NCBI GenBank assembly: GCA_002490665.1 | Contig: DKUL01000055.1 | Span: 510-19,745 of the forward strand | From: Lachnospiraceae bacterium UBA7205 | Lineage (GTDB): Bacteria > Bacillota > Clostridia > Lachnospirales > Lachnospiraceae | Direction of reading: 5' to 3' | Length of the DNA stretch: 19,236 nucleotides | In this document: piece by piece, positions 1 to 8,587 of the stretch | How positions within the stretch are numbered: position 1 is the first letter of the stretch | Layout: every line of letters begins with the position of its first letter | Translations under genes and position numbers: made by a program | The notes under the pieces: model-generated | Database searches by the model: none | The model's input: only the letters and a program-made list of their open reading frames with translations | What the model was told of the DNA's origin: nothing

Positions 1-1
1 T

Positions 2-3000
2 ATGGTGGTAGGAAGATTGCGAAAAACGTTGAAACGAAGTCTGGCAATAGCGTTGGCAGCAGCGCTTATGGCGACTTCGGTTCCTGATTTTTCTGTTACA
101 GCCATGGCTGAGGAGACAGTCAGCGAAGAAAATACTTCGGACAAGGCTGCGTCAAAGGAAACAGGGGAAGGAGCGCAGGACGAAGAATCGACAGACAGCG
201 TGTCGACAGAACAGAAGGAGGACACAACTGGGACACGAGAGTCCGACACAGAGCAGTATGAGACGGAGAATGCTTCGGAGACAGAGCATGCATCAGACAC
301 AGAAAGCATGACGGAGCGGGAGGATAAGACAGAGACAGAGAGCGAAACAGAGACTCGGACTGAAACGGAGACTGACACAGATGATATAACAGAGTCAGTC
401 GAAGACGAGGAGGAATCTGAGACAGAGGAAAGACTTGACAAAAATACGGACGTGGAACAGGGTCAGGAGGATGCGGCTCCGGCAAACGAGGAAGTTTTTT
501 ATGAAAACAACTTTGACACAGTAGAAAGACTGGAAGATGTTGTAAATATTGATGCTAGCCAGGGATCAGCATTTAAAGACGGTGATAACAATGTGATTGC
601 ATCTATCGCTGAATTAAATAAAGACAATAAAGACAATAAGGCAATCAAGCTTACGGCTGATGTATCTACAACGAATGCATGGCAGGATATCTTTAAAATA
701 GTGATTGACCTAAAAGACAAGGAGTTTACCAAAACAATCAGTGAAAAAGTGGTCATGAGTTATGATCTGTATTTTCCGGCAGATAGTGTCGGGGAAAACT
801 TTGGCACGATGTCAGCGATTGGGTCTTTGAAGAGCGGTGAAAATTGGACCTGGATCACAGAAAAAAACGGTGTCCCATTTGGGGCAGAACAATGGGCAGA
901 GACCTCAGACGTTGACGGATATAAAGTGTTCCATGCAGAAATCAATATGAATGATTTTAAGACATGGAATCAGGAAGAAAATAAAGATGAAGACTTCGGT
1001 TTTGAGGGGATTACGCCAATCAAGTCAGTTATACCGAGCCTCGGCATAAGCGATGGCACTTATAACGGAGATATCTATCTGGATAACCTAAAGGTGAAAG
1101 CAGTAGGCGTAACAGCAGATGGCGGCAATACAGAAGATCCAGATAAGCCCGGAGAGGAAGAACCAACAGACAAGAATATACTCTATAGCATGAACTTTGA
1201 TAAACTGGACAGTCTTGAAGGTGTTTTGCAAGAAAATGTGAAAAATGTGACACCTGTATTGGCAGAGCTTGTAACAGGAAACAAGGCGGTAAAATATACA
1301 GTTGATTTACCTGGAACAGGAACATGGGAAGAAATATTCAAACCAAGCCTGATTTTGGCAACGCCGAACAATACACCTATTAAAGGGAAAGTAGCCATGA
1401 GCTACGATGTCTACTTCCCATCAGAAAGCATTGGAGAGACATTTGGGAAGATAAAAGCCCAGGCAGCTTTTAAGAGCGGGGATAATGGTACAAAGTGGGT
1501 TAGCCAGCAATCATGGCCTGACTGTGGGAAAGAAGATTTGGAAGAGGATGAAAAGGTTCCTGGCTTTAAAAAGTTTCACGTAGAAATAGATATTGACAAT
1601 CTCAAGGATGGAGAGTCTGATTATCCAATTGATCAGCTTACGCCATTGCATGCAGTCATTCCGTGTCTGGCGGGAGAAAAGAACCCTTATAAGGGCGACG
1701 TCTATCTGGACAATGTCGAGCTCAAGATTGTGGAGGGGGCTGGTGATGATAATCCTGGCGAGGAAGAAAACCCTCCAACAGTAACGAAAGAGCTGATTTA
1801 TGAAAATGACTTTAACGAGCTGGCAAGTCTTGAGAATGTCCTGAAAGAGAATGTTTCAGGAAGGACACCGGAACTGGCAGATCTTGCAACAGGAAACAAG
1901 GCGGTTAAATACACCATCAGCGCGCTGGCAGGAGGCGGCTGGGATGATATATTCAAGGCACAGTTTAACCTGGCAGAAGCATATGACAAACAGATTACGG
2001 AAAAGGTAGTCATGAGCTATGATGTGTATTTTCCGACTGCAAGTGTGGCGGCAGAGAGTTTTAAGACGATAAAGGCACAGGCTACGGTTGCCAGCGGCGG
2101 TGAATGGGTTTGGGCTACCCAGAAAACATGGCCGGAGATTACGGTCGAAAAACTGGAAGATGACGCAGAGGTGCCAAACTTCAAGAAGGCTCATGTAGAA
2201 ATTGACATGAATGAACTTCAGGTCTGGGATGGTGAATTAAATGATAACAAACCATATCCGTTTGAGCAGATTACACCAATTTATGCAGTCATCCCATGTC
2301 TTGCCGGCGCAGGCAGCACATACAGCGGAGACTTATACCTGGACAACCTCAAGGTCTGGGCAGTAAATGAAACCAGCGAGACACCCGACCCGACAGAGGA
2401 CGTGGTTCTGAATCTGGACGCGTCGGCATGGACAGTCGGTGGTGTGTATCAGTATGACGGTGAGAGCAAAATCGAGAACAAGACTGTCGGTGACAAGAAG
2501 TTCCTGGTGGCAACAGTGGACTATTCCAAAAACGCAAACACAGGCTGGAGCGAGCCGAAGTTCGACTATGTCCATCCTGAACAGGTGCCAAGCCTGAAGG
2601 GATATAATGCGTTTGTTGCAGATGTATACTATAAACCAGCAGACAAGACAGGAGGCAGCTTTGGGGTAAAGCTATATGCGAAATCACCTGTTACGCAGAG
2701 TGAGATTATCAACAGTGATGCCCCATTGCCGGAAGGGGAAGCAGTAGACATTCCGGGACTGGAAGGCTATTACAAGGCACAGTTTGTAATGGAAAAGAAG
2801 TTTGACGGAGCCTTTCAGAACCTGACATTCAGTATCGTGGGTAAAAACACGGATTATGTGGGTGAAGTCTATCTCGACAATATGCGTTTCACTAAGATTA
2901 CGGCTCCGGATATTTATGTGGACAGTACCATTCCTGTACAAAAAGGAGCCGGAGTCCAGGTTGTCGACAATGGCAGAAACCTCCAGACTGCAAGCGGCCA

Positions 3001-6000
3001 GAAAACCCCGATTGCGGAAAACGTAGCGCTTGTTGATGCCAGGGCGATTGACGCGACAAAAAACCTGTATGCATATTTAAAGGCAGTAGGGGAGTCTGAC
3101 AGCGTAATTTTTGGACATCAGAATGATACCCACCACAAGGCAGGCAGCAAAGGGGATGGATTTTCGGAATCCGACACCAAGGACGTGACAGGCAGTATTG
3201 CAGGCGTGATTGGTATTGATGTATTGTCGCTTACAGGCAACGAGGCGTCAGAGTGGAATACGCCGGAGGCGGACAGAATTGCGCATGTGGCGGATATCAC
3301 GCGAAAGGCAGCGGCAGAGGGCGCGCTGGTTACACTGTCCGCGCATATGCCAAACTTCGAGGTGATAGATCAGCGCGTAAAAGCATATGACACAGCGGGT
3401 GGAGCCGTAGATGTAACAAATAATGAAAAGGTTGGCTATTGGACAACGGAGAATGGCGAAAAGCAGTACAACTTCTCCGGCTACACACCGGGAACGACGA
3501 CAGGAAACATCGTACAGCGGATTATGCCCGGTCAGGACTTAAACTACCTTTACACAGATTATCTGGATTTAATTGCAGATTATGCAAAATCCGTGGAAGG
3601 AGACGGCATTACCATTTTGTTCCGTCCATTCCATGAGAACACGGGCAGCTGGTTCTGGTGGGGCGCGGCGTTCTGCGACGAGCAGGCGTACATCAACCTG
3701 TTCCGCTATACAGTGGATTACATGAAAGAGACAAAGGGCGTACACAACATGCTCTATGTGTATGGTCCAGGCAGCGAGGCGGCAAATGTCACGGAGTATG
3801 GTGCACGGTATCCGGGCGATGACTATGTGGATATGATTGGCTATGACTTATACCACTCCGGACCGACACAGGCAAGCGAGCCGGGCTATTTGCAGAGTAT
3901 CAGCAAGCAGAACCAGATTTTACGCGATTTTGCGACAGCACATGATAAACTCTATGCCATCACAGAGACCGGTGTGGCAGAAGACGACAAAACCGCATTG
4001 AAACGCACCGGCAACGAGGTAATGGACTGGTACATGCAGCTGTTAGACCAGATTACGAAGGACGGCGGAATCTGCTATTTCCTCGTATGGGCAAACTTTG
4101 ATGAAAACGGCAGCTTCTATCTGCCCTACGTGGTAGAAAAGAAGGAGAATGGCGTGCTGCATGGACATGAGATGCTCGACGAGTTCATTAAGTTTTACAA
4201 TGACGGCAGGAGTGTCTTTGCGACAGACATGAACAGTGGATACCAGCAGATTACAGGCGTGACCAACACGACAAAGGAAGATGCACTGTCCGGCTATATC
4301 GTAACACCGCAGTCCGGCGACAGGATTCTGCCCGACCAGGCGAACCCGACTACAAGAATTGCGGCAAAGATATCAGGAATCGCCAAGGATGCGGATAATG
4401 TCCGGTTTGTTGTGGAGACAGAATTTGACAGGGTTACATTAAAGGCAGCATATAATGAAGAACAGGGCGTATGGGAAGCCACGTTAAAGGACAGCGCGCT
4501 CCTGAGCCTGGGCGAGGCGCTCGGAACAATTACGCTGTTTGTCGGCGATATAGAAGTTGCAGCCATTACGGCTAAATTTAATATGGAAGTACCGGTGCAG
4601 GACGATATGGTTCCAGAGGATTTTGAGGGCTACAACGGCGACAGCCAGCAGCTGGGACTTGTGTGGGCGACGAACAAGGCTTCCGGCAGCGAGATTTCAT
4701 TCTCCCTGACAGACGACCCGGAGAAGGTATTTGGCGGAAAATATGGGTTAAAGATGGATGTCACATTTGCGGCAGGCGATGCGTGGGCAGGCGCGACAAA
4801 GGGCATGAATGCCAACTGGAGCGCAGGCAATGCACTGGAATTTTACACGATTCCTGAGACAAAGGGACAGAAGGTTGTCATCCAGGTTACCACAGGCGGC
4901 AATACCATTTTTGAGACCTATTTGCAGGAATATGAACGCTACACCGACAATGCACAGACAGGATTCCCGGTAAAGGTGACAATTCCGTTTGGCGCATTTG
5001 TGGGAAGGGATAACAAGGAAGCCAAATTTGACCCGGCGAAGATTGAGAGCATCGGACTCTGGTGCAATGCAATTCCAAAGGACGGTCTGACATTCCCGCT
5101 GAGCACGACGCTGTATTATGATGAATTTAGAGTTGTGACGACGGACAAGACTGAGGTGACAATCGAACCGCTGGCAAAGAAAGGCATCTGGGTTAAGGAG
5201 ATTCCGGCACAGACTTATACAGGCAAGGCGCTGAAGCCGGAAGTACAGGTATATGATGATGCAAAACTCCTGACGCTGAAAAAGGATTACACAGTAAGCT
5301 ACAAGAACAACACCAAAAAAGGTCAGGCAGATGTCATCATTAAAGGCAAGGGCAACTATGCGGAGATGATTACGGCTCACTTTGAGATTGTGCCAAAACA
5401 GGTCGGCGGGCTGACCATCACGGCGCCGGATTATCTCATTTATAATGGAAAAGAACAGAGAATTTCCGTGACGGTAAAGGACGGCAAGAAGAAACTGAGC
5501 GCTAAGAATGATTACACCCAGACAATCACCTTTGTCCCCGAGGGGGCGGAGTCAGGCACGGTGGTAGAGAAAGCAAAAGAAGCCGGTATCTATCAAATCA
5601 AGATTGCCATGAAGGGGAATTACGATGGTGAAGTGACAGTGCCATGCAAGGTGGTAAAGGACAAGGAGCTTCTCACCAAGGCAAAGGTGACGCTTCCGTC
5701 CAACGCGCTCGATTACAAGGATGGCGCAGCAGTAGAATTCGAGAATCCTGCACAGATTATCGTGAAGCTGGGCAGCAAGGTGATTCCGCAGAAGGCAGAG
5801 GATGGCACGGACAACTATGTCATTACGTATGTGAACAACAGGGAAGTAGGAACCGCAAGTGTCGTGATTACAGGTGTGGAGACCGGGAAATATGTAGGAA
5901 GCTGCAGCAAGACATTCACTGTCAAGGGAACACCGTTCTCTGCAAAAACCATTGAGATAACGGAGTTCCAGACGAATCTTCCATATACAGGCAGGACAAT

Positions 6001-7027
6001 CTACCAGAATCCGGTACTGAAGGACAAGGCTACCAGTACAGTGCTTGAGAAGAATGTTGACTACAAAGTGACCTACACAAACAACCTGAACGCCGGAAAA
6101 GCGACCATGGTGCTCACAGGTATCAGCAAGTACAGCGGTACAATAAAACAGACGTTTACCATTGATAAGGCGGAGCTGACAACGCAGATGCTTCAGAAGA
6201 GTGCCATGACGGTGAAACAGAACCGTGCAGGCGTGACACCGGATGTGGAGCTGGTTTACGATGGCAGGTCACTGGTGAAGGACGTGGACTATAAGCTGAC
6301 CTACACAAACAATAAGAACACGACAACGGAGACCAAGAAAGCTTACATCAGCATTGCGGGCAAAGGAAATTTCAAGGGAAGCTTAAAGAACGCAGTGGAG
6401 CTGACCATCCAGCCAAAATCATGGGACAGCGGTGAAATCACGGTGGAAGTTCCCGATATGAAGTACAAGCCGAACACAAAGGAGTACAAGCCGAATGCAG
6501 TCGTGTACGATAACGGCAAAAAGCTCACGAAGAATAAGGACTATGTGATAGAGTATGCATTGAACAAGAAGGAGGACATCACGCTTACGCAGGATGGACA
6601 GCTTCCTGCCAACGGGCATACGGCAAATGTGATTATCACACTGACAGGCGCGGATTATGTTGTGAATGCGGATGACACACAGAGCAGCAAACAGACCTTT
6701 GCATTTACGATTATCGGAAGGCTGATGAGCGAGACGAGGATAGCGCTCAAGCCTGACAAGGTACAGTACTTCAGCCAGTATGGAACCAGACCGGGCAAGG
6801 ATGATTTGGCAGTGACGTATAAGGGCGAAGAGGTGAAGGTTGATGAATATGATATCATCTCCTACAGCAAGAATGACAGGAAAGGAAGTGCGACACTGGT
6901 TGTCCAGGGCAAGGGTCAGTACGGCGGAACCAAGAAATTTACATTTAAAATCAATGCGAGGGGAATACAGACCAACCTTGCAGAGGCATTGGAAAAAATC
7001 ATGTCAGCCATGATGGAACAATTGTAA
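2..7027 (+). CDS. Secreted multidomain GH26 beta-mannanase
   Basis: Probably an endo-beta-1,4-mannanase that degrades dietary mannan outside the cell. Residues 1-36 are a signal peptide with probable cleavage after AMA. Residues 37-160 are a Glu/Thr/Ser/Asp linker. Three related beta-sandwich-like modules follow (about 163-370, 390-578, 597-793), each ending in a YLDN motif, then a CBM27-like module (about 800-973). The GH26 domain covers about 1010-1410: FGHQNDTHH near its start, FRPFHENTGSWFWWG with probable acid/base Glu1212, and ITETG with probable nucleophile Glu1322. The 110-residue spacing fits GH26. Next come an Ig-like stretch (1432-1530), a CBM23-like module (1531-1716) and about seven Ig-like repeats (1727-2320). 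There is no LPXTG anchor. The protein is far longer than most mannanases. The first ATG is at base 2, so a start further upstream cannot be excluded. The GH26 call is firm; the CBM family numbers are less so. Confidence 0.93.
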   Translation: MVVGRLRKTLKRSLAIALAAALMATSVPDFSVTAMAEETVSEENTSDKAASKETGEGAQDEESTDSVSTEQKEDTTGTRESDTEQYETENASETEHASDTESMTEREDKTETESETETRTETETDTDDITESVEDEEESETEERLDKNTDVEQGQEDAAPANEEVFYENNFDTVERLEDVVNIDASQGSAFKDGDNNVIASIAELNKDNKDNKAIKLTADVSTTNAWQDIFKIVIDLKDKEFTKTISEKVVMSYDLYFPADSVGENFGTMSAIGSLKSGENWTWITEKNGVPFGAEQWAETSDVDGYKVFHAEINMNDFKTWNQEENKDEDFGFEGITPIKSVIPSLGISDGTYNGDIYLDNLKVKAVGVTADGGNTEDPDKPGEEEPTDKNILYSMNFDKLDSLEGVLQENVKNVTPVLAELVTGNKAVKYTVDLPGTGTWEEIFKPSLILATPNNTPIKGKVAMSYDVYFPSESIGETFGKIKAQAAFKSGDNGTKWVSQQSWPDCGKEDLEEDEKVPGFKKFHVEIDIDNLKDGESDYPIDQLTPLHAVIPCLAGEKNPYKGDVYLDNVELKIVEGAGDDNPGEEENPPTVTKELIYENDFNELASLENVLKENVSGRTPELADLATGNKAVKYTISALAGGGWDDIFKAQFNLAEAYDKQITEKVVMSYDVYFPTASVAAESFKTIKAQATVASGGEWVWATQKTWPEITVEKLEDDAEVPNFKKAHVEIDMNELQVWDGELNDNKPYPFEQITPIYAVIPCLAGAGSTYSGDLYLDNLKVWAVNETSETPDPTEDVVLNLDASAWTVGGVYQYDGESKIENKTVGDKKFLVATVDYSKNANTGWSEPKFDYVHPEQVPSLKGYNAFVADVYYKPADKTGGSFGVKLYAKSPVTQSEIINSDAPLPEGEAVDIPGLEGYYKAQFVMEKKFDGAFQNLTFSIVGKNTDYVGEVYLDNMRFTKITAPDIYVDSTIPVQKGAGVQVVDNGRNLQTASGQKTPIAENVALVDARAIDATKNLYAYLKAVGESDSVIFGHQNDTHHKAGSKGDGFSESDTKDVTGSIAGVIGIDVLSLTGNEASEWNTPEADRIAHVADITRKAAAEGALVTLSAHMPNFEVIDQRVKAYDTAGGAVDVTNNEKVGYWTTENGEKQYNFSGYTPGTTTGNIVQRIMPGQDLNYLYTDYLDLIADYAKSVEGDGITILFRPFHENTGSWFWWGAAFCDEQAYINLFRYTVDYMKETKGVHNMLYVYGPGSEAANVTEYGARYPGDDYVDMIGYDLYHSGPTQASEPGYLQSISKQNQILRDFATAHDKLYAITETGVAEDDKTALKRTGNEVMDWYMQLLDQITKDGGICYFLVWANFDENGSFYLPYVVEKKENGVLHGHEMLDEFIKFYNDGRSVFATDMNSGYQQITGVTNTTKEDALSGYIVTPQSGDRILPDQANPTTRIAAKISGIAKDADNVRFVVETEFDRVTLKAAYNEEQGVWEATLKDSALLSLGEALGTITLFVGDIEVAAITAKFNMEVPVQDDMVPEDFEGYNGDSQQLGLVWATNKASGSEISFSLTDDPEKVFGGKYGLKMDVTFAAGDAWAGATKGMNANWSAGNALEFYTIPETKGQKVVIQVTTGGNTIFETYLQEYERYTDNAQTGFPVKVTIPFGAFVGRDNKEAKFDPAKIESIGLWCNAIPKDGLTFPLSTTLYYDEFRVVTTDKTEVTIEPLAKKGIWVKEIPAQTYTGKALKPEVQVYDDAKLLTLKKDYTVSYKNNTKKGQADVIIKGKGNYAEMITAHFEIVPKQVGGLTITAPDYLIYNGKEQRISVTVKDGKKKLSAKNDYTQTITFVPEGAESGTVVEKAKEAGIYQIKIAMKGNYDGEVTVPCKVVKDKELLTKAKVTLPSNALDYKDGAAVEFENPAQIIVKLGSKVIPQKAEDGTDNYVITYVNNREVGTASVVITGVETGKYVGSCSKTFTVKGTPFSAKTIEITEFQTNLPYTGRTIYQNPVLKDKATSTVLEKNVDYKVTYTNNLNAGKATMVLTGISKYSGTIKQTFTIDKAELTTQMLQKSAMTVKQNRAGVTPDVELVYDGRSLVKDVDYKLTYTNNKNTTTETKKAYISIAGKGNFKGSLKNAVELTIQPKSWDSGEITVEVPDMKYKPNTKEYKPNAVVYDNGKKLTKNKDYVIEYALNKKEDITLTQDGQLPANGHTANVIITLTGADYVVNADDTQSSKQTFAFTIIGRLMSETRIALKPDKVQYFSQYGTRPGKDDLAVTYKGEEVKVDEYDIISYSKNDRKGSATLVVQGKGQYGGTKKFTFKINARGIQTNLAEALEKIMSAMMEQL
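488..2380 (+). repeat. Three tandem copies of a carbohydrate-binding-like module
   Basis: Within the mannanase gene, three consecutive segments (about 488-1110, 1171-1735 and 1790-2380) encode modules that share order and motifs. Each opens with a (Y)xNxFD-type strand and has VxMSYDxYFP in the middle, a conserved ITPI/LTPL-x-(A/S)VIP segment, and (D/Y)LYLDN or VYLDN near the end. Copies 2 and 3 are closest, sharing ATGNKAVKYT-type and VIPCLAG segments. The modules are probably sugar-binding and seem related to the following CBM27-like domain, but the family assignment is inferred by eye. Confidence 0.75.
5178..6957 (+). repeat. About seven degenerate Ig-like repeats at the mannanase C-terminus
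   Basis: About seven degenerate 75-100 residue repeats, recognised by a DYxVxYxNN core, then a GxAxVxIxGKGNYxG-like strand and a final FxI strand. This repeat type is common in large secreted Lachnospiraceae proteins and probably acts as a stalk or cell-wall/extracellular spacer. The last repeat runs into a short helical tail (about 20 residues) with no sorting signal or transmembrane segment, so how the protein stays at the cell surface, if it does, is not shown. Confidence 0.7.
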
Positions 7028-7034
7028 TGCCAAT

Positions 7035-7072
7035 AAAAGAAGCGGTGCGGGATATCCTGTACCGCTTCTTTT
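7035..7072 (+). terminator. Rho-independent terminator of the mannanase gene
   Basis: A near-perfect inverted repeat starts 8 bases after the mannanase stop codon. AAAAGAAGCGGT pairs with ACCGCTTCTTTT, and the stem continues inward through GU-tolerant pairs to a 4-base loop. The 3' arm ends in CTTTT, giving a short U tract. It separates the mannanase transcript from the FAS operon. Confidence 0.88.
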
Positions 7073-7103
7073 GCCTGGAATGTCAGGAATAGTCAGAACT
7101 AAC

Positions 7104-7115
7104 TGTTTATAAACA
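7104..7115. promoter_or_regulatory. 12-bp perfect palindrome upstream of the FAS promoter
   Basis: TGTTTATAAACA is a perfect palindrome centred about 30 bases upstream of the proposed -35 box. It could bind an activator or second regulator of the FAS operon. AT-rich palindromes of this size also arise by chance in AT-rich spacers. Confidence 0.3.
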
Positions 7116-7138
7116 AAACATAAAAATGGAAAAATCTG

Positions 7139-7167
7139 TTGACAACTGCGCTGCCAGGGTATATTCT
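7139..7167 (+). promoter_or_regulatory. Probable sigma-A promoter of the FAS operon
   Basis: A perfect -35 hexamer TTGACA lies at 7139-7144. Two overlapping -10 candidates follow: TATATT at 7160-7165 (15-base spacer, 5/6 match) and TATTCT at 7162-7167 (17-base spacer, 4/6 match). Transcription would start near 7172-7175, leaving a leader of about 130 bases that begins just before the three TTTGA-N3-TCAAA boxes. Confidence 0.65.
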
Positions 7168-7182
7168 GTAGCAAGTAAATGC

Positions 7183-7227
7183 TTTGAAAGTCAAAATATT
7201 TGATTGCCAAAATATTTGAGCGTCAAA
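7183..7227 (+). promoter_or_regulatory. Three phased FabT-type operators
   Basis: Three inverted repeats of the form TTTGA-N3-TCAAA lie at 7183-7195, 7199-7211 (CCAAA in the right arm) and 7215-7227. They start exactly 16 bases apart and are joined by ATA. The shape matches the known FabT operator (TTTGA-N3-TCAAA core) of streptococci, and a MarR-family gene ends this operon. The boxes lie just downstream of the proposed start site, where a bound repressor would block promoter escape or early elongation. Confidence 0.75.
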
Positions 7228-7305
7228 ATGTTTTGGCTGCTGAATTCAGGTATTGAAGTAAATGAAGGTAATAAATTTTTAACAAATTGAAAGGATGGAA
7301 GAACC

Positions 7306-7539
7306 ATGTTAGAAAGAGTAAAAGAAATCATCGAGGAGCAGTTAAACGTTGAAGGTGTGGAGATTACAGAGGAGACACGCTTCAAGGAAGACTTAGAGGC
7401 AGACTCACTCGACTTATTTGAGCTTGTTATGGCATTTGAGGAGGAGTACGGCGTGGAGATTCCTTCCGAGGATCTGGAGCAGATTACGACAGTCGGCTCA
7501 ATCATCAAATATATGCAGGATAAAGGCGTTAACGCATAA
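7306..7539 (+). CDS. acpP: Acyl carrier protein
   Basis: A 77-residue acidic carrier protein that holds growing acyl chains as thioesters on a phosphopantetheine arm. The attachment site is Ser34 in the motif EADSLD; the flanking helices and EEEYGVEIPSEDLEQITTVG match canonical AcpP. The start is supported by AAAGGA at 7290-7295, 10 bases upstream. It is the first gene of the operon, and an intercistronic hairpin follows it, which may let it be made in excess of the enzymes. It supplies the substrate form for FabD, FabF, FabG, FabZ, FabK and FabH, and acyl-ACP is the known co-repressor of FabT. It may also donate acyl chains to the LuxE/LuxC pair (inference). Confidence 0.97.
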   Translation: MLERVKEIIEEQLNVEGVEITEETRFKEDLEADSLDLFELVMAFEEEYGVEIPSEDLEQITTVGSIIKYMQDKGVNA

Positions 7540-7560
7540 TTGCGCTGACAGGATTATAAA

Positions 7561-7600
7561 GCAGCCGTCCGATAGTCATCATGGAGTATCGGGCGGCTGT
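7561..7600 (+). other. Intercistronic hairpin between acpP and fabK
   Basis: CAGCCGTCCGATA pairs with TATCGGGCGGCTG over 13 bp with one GU wobble and a 12-base loop. No U tract follows (the sequence is AATAGAAAAAA), so it is not a standard terminator. It probably marks a processing or stability boundary protecting the acpP message, or partly attenuates downstream expression. The in-frame ATG at 7581 lies in its loop and is an unlikely fabK start. Confidence 0.7.
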
Positions 7601-7622
7601 AATAGAAAAAACAGGAGCTTGT

Positions 7623-8549
7623 ATGAAAACAAGAATTACAGAATTATTAGGAATTGAATATCCCATTATACAGGGCGGCATGGCATGGGTTGCCGAGCAT
7701 AATCTGGCTGCGGCAGTTTCCGAGGCAGGCGGGCTTGGCATCATCGGTGCGGGCGGCGCGCCTGCGGAATTTGTCAGGGAACAGATTCGGAAAGTGAAGG
7801 AAGCGACACAGAAACCATTTGGTGTCAACATCATGCTGATGAATCCCGAGGCGGATGCCATTGCACAGGTTGTCGTGGACGAGGGCGTCAAGGTGGTCAC
7901 GACAGGCGCCGGAAACCCGGGCAAGTACATGGAAATGTGGAAGGCGGCAGGCGTCAAGGTGATTCCCGTAGTGGCAAGCGCCGGAATGGCGAAGCTTATG
8001 GAGCGCGGCGGCGCGGATGCGGTTGTCGCGGAAGGAATGGAGAGCGGCGGGCATATTGGTTCCATCACGACGATGGCGCTTGTGCCCCAGGTTGCCGATG
8101 CGGTCAGCATTCCTGTCATTGCTGCGGGCGGCATCGCGGACGGCAGGGGATTTGCGGCGGCATTCATGCTCGGCGCGGAGGCAGTGCAGCTTGGCACGCG
8201 CTTTGTGGCGGCAAAGGAGTCCATCGTGCATGAAAATTACAAGGCGATGCTCATCAAGGCAAAGGATATCGACTCCGCAGTCACAGGCATGTCAACAGGG
8301 CATCCTGTCAGGAGCATCCGGAACAAAATGACCAAGGAATACTTAAAGATGGAAAAAGAGGGCGCTGACTTCATGGAACTGGAGAAGCTGACCCTTGGCT
8401 CGCTCAGAAAAGCCGTGACAGAGGGCGACGTGGTCAACGGAACGGTCATGGCAGGCCAGATTGCGGGGCTTGTGAAGAAAGAACAGCCCTGTAAGGAAAT
8501 CATATCGGAAATTATGGAGGAAGGGCTTGCGCTGATGCACAAGTTTTAG
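7623..8549 (+). CDS. fabK: Enoyl-ACP reductase II (FMN-dependent)
   Basis: Catalyses the last reduction of each elongation cycle, trans-2-enoyl-ACP to acyl-ACP, with FMN and NAD(P)H. The protein is 308 residues, usual for FabK. It has the TIM-barrel opening PIIQGGMAWVA, the flavin-loop segment VAEGMESGGHIG with His144 at the position of the pneumococcal FabK catalytic His144, and the phosphate-binding strand PVIAAGGIADGRG followed by GAEAVQLGTRFVAA. Start 7623 is chosen over an in-frame ATG at 7581 because AGGAG lies 5 bases upstream and the family begins with MKTRIT-like sequence; 7581 is inside a hairpin loop. FabK is structurally unrelated to FabI and is insensitive to triclosan. A more distant relative is encoded later in the same operon. 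Confidence 0.95.
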   Translation: MKTRITELLGIEYPIIQGGMAWVAEHNLAAAVSEAGGLGIIGAGGAPAEFVREQIRKVKEATQKPFGVNIMLMNPEADAIAQVVVDEGVKVVTTGAGNPGKYMEMWKAAGVKVIPVVASAGMAKLMERGGADAVVAEGMESGGHIGSITTMALVPQVADAVSIPVIAAGGIADGRGFAAAFMLGAEAVQLGTRFVAAKESIVHENYKAMLIKAKDIDSAVTGMSTGHPVRSIRNKMTKEYLKMEKEGADFMELEKLTLGSLRKAVTEGDVVNGTVMAGQIAGLVKKEQPCKEIISEIMEEGLALMHKF

Positions 8550-8587
8550 GGATGGAGTTTTATATAGAAAGGGGCGGCACGATAGAA

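Noticed and set aside
4748..5380. 210-residue minus-strand open frame inside the mannanase gene
   Set aside because: Antisense to conserved CBM and Ig-like coding sequence, with composition of a reverse-frame shadow and no initiation signal.
6960..7027. Cell-wall sorting signal at the mannanase C-terminus
   Set aside because: No LPXTG-like motif, hydrophobic segment or basic tail; the end is a short amphipathic helix.
7581..7622. Upstream in-frame ATG extending fabK by 14 residues
   Set aside because: It lies in the loop of a 13-bp hairpin, has no well-placed ribosome binding site, and adds residues outside the FabK family; ATG 7623 has AGGAG at good spacing.
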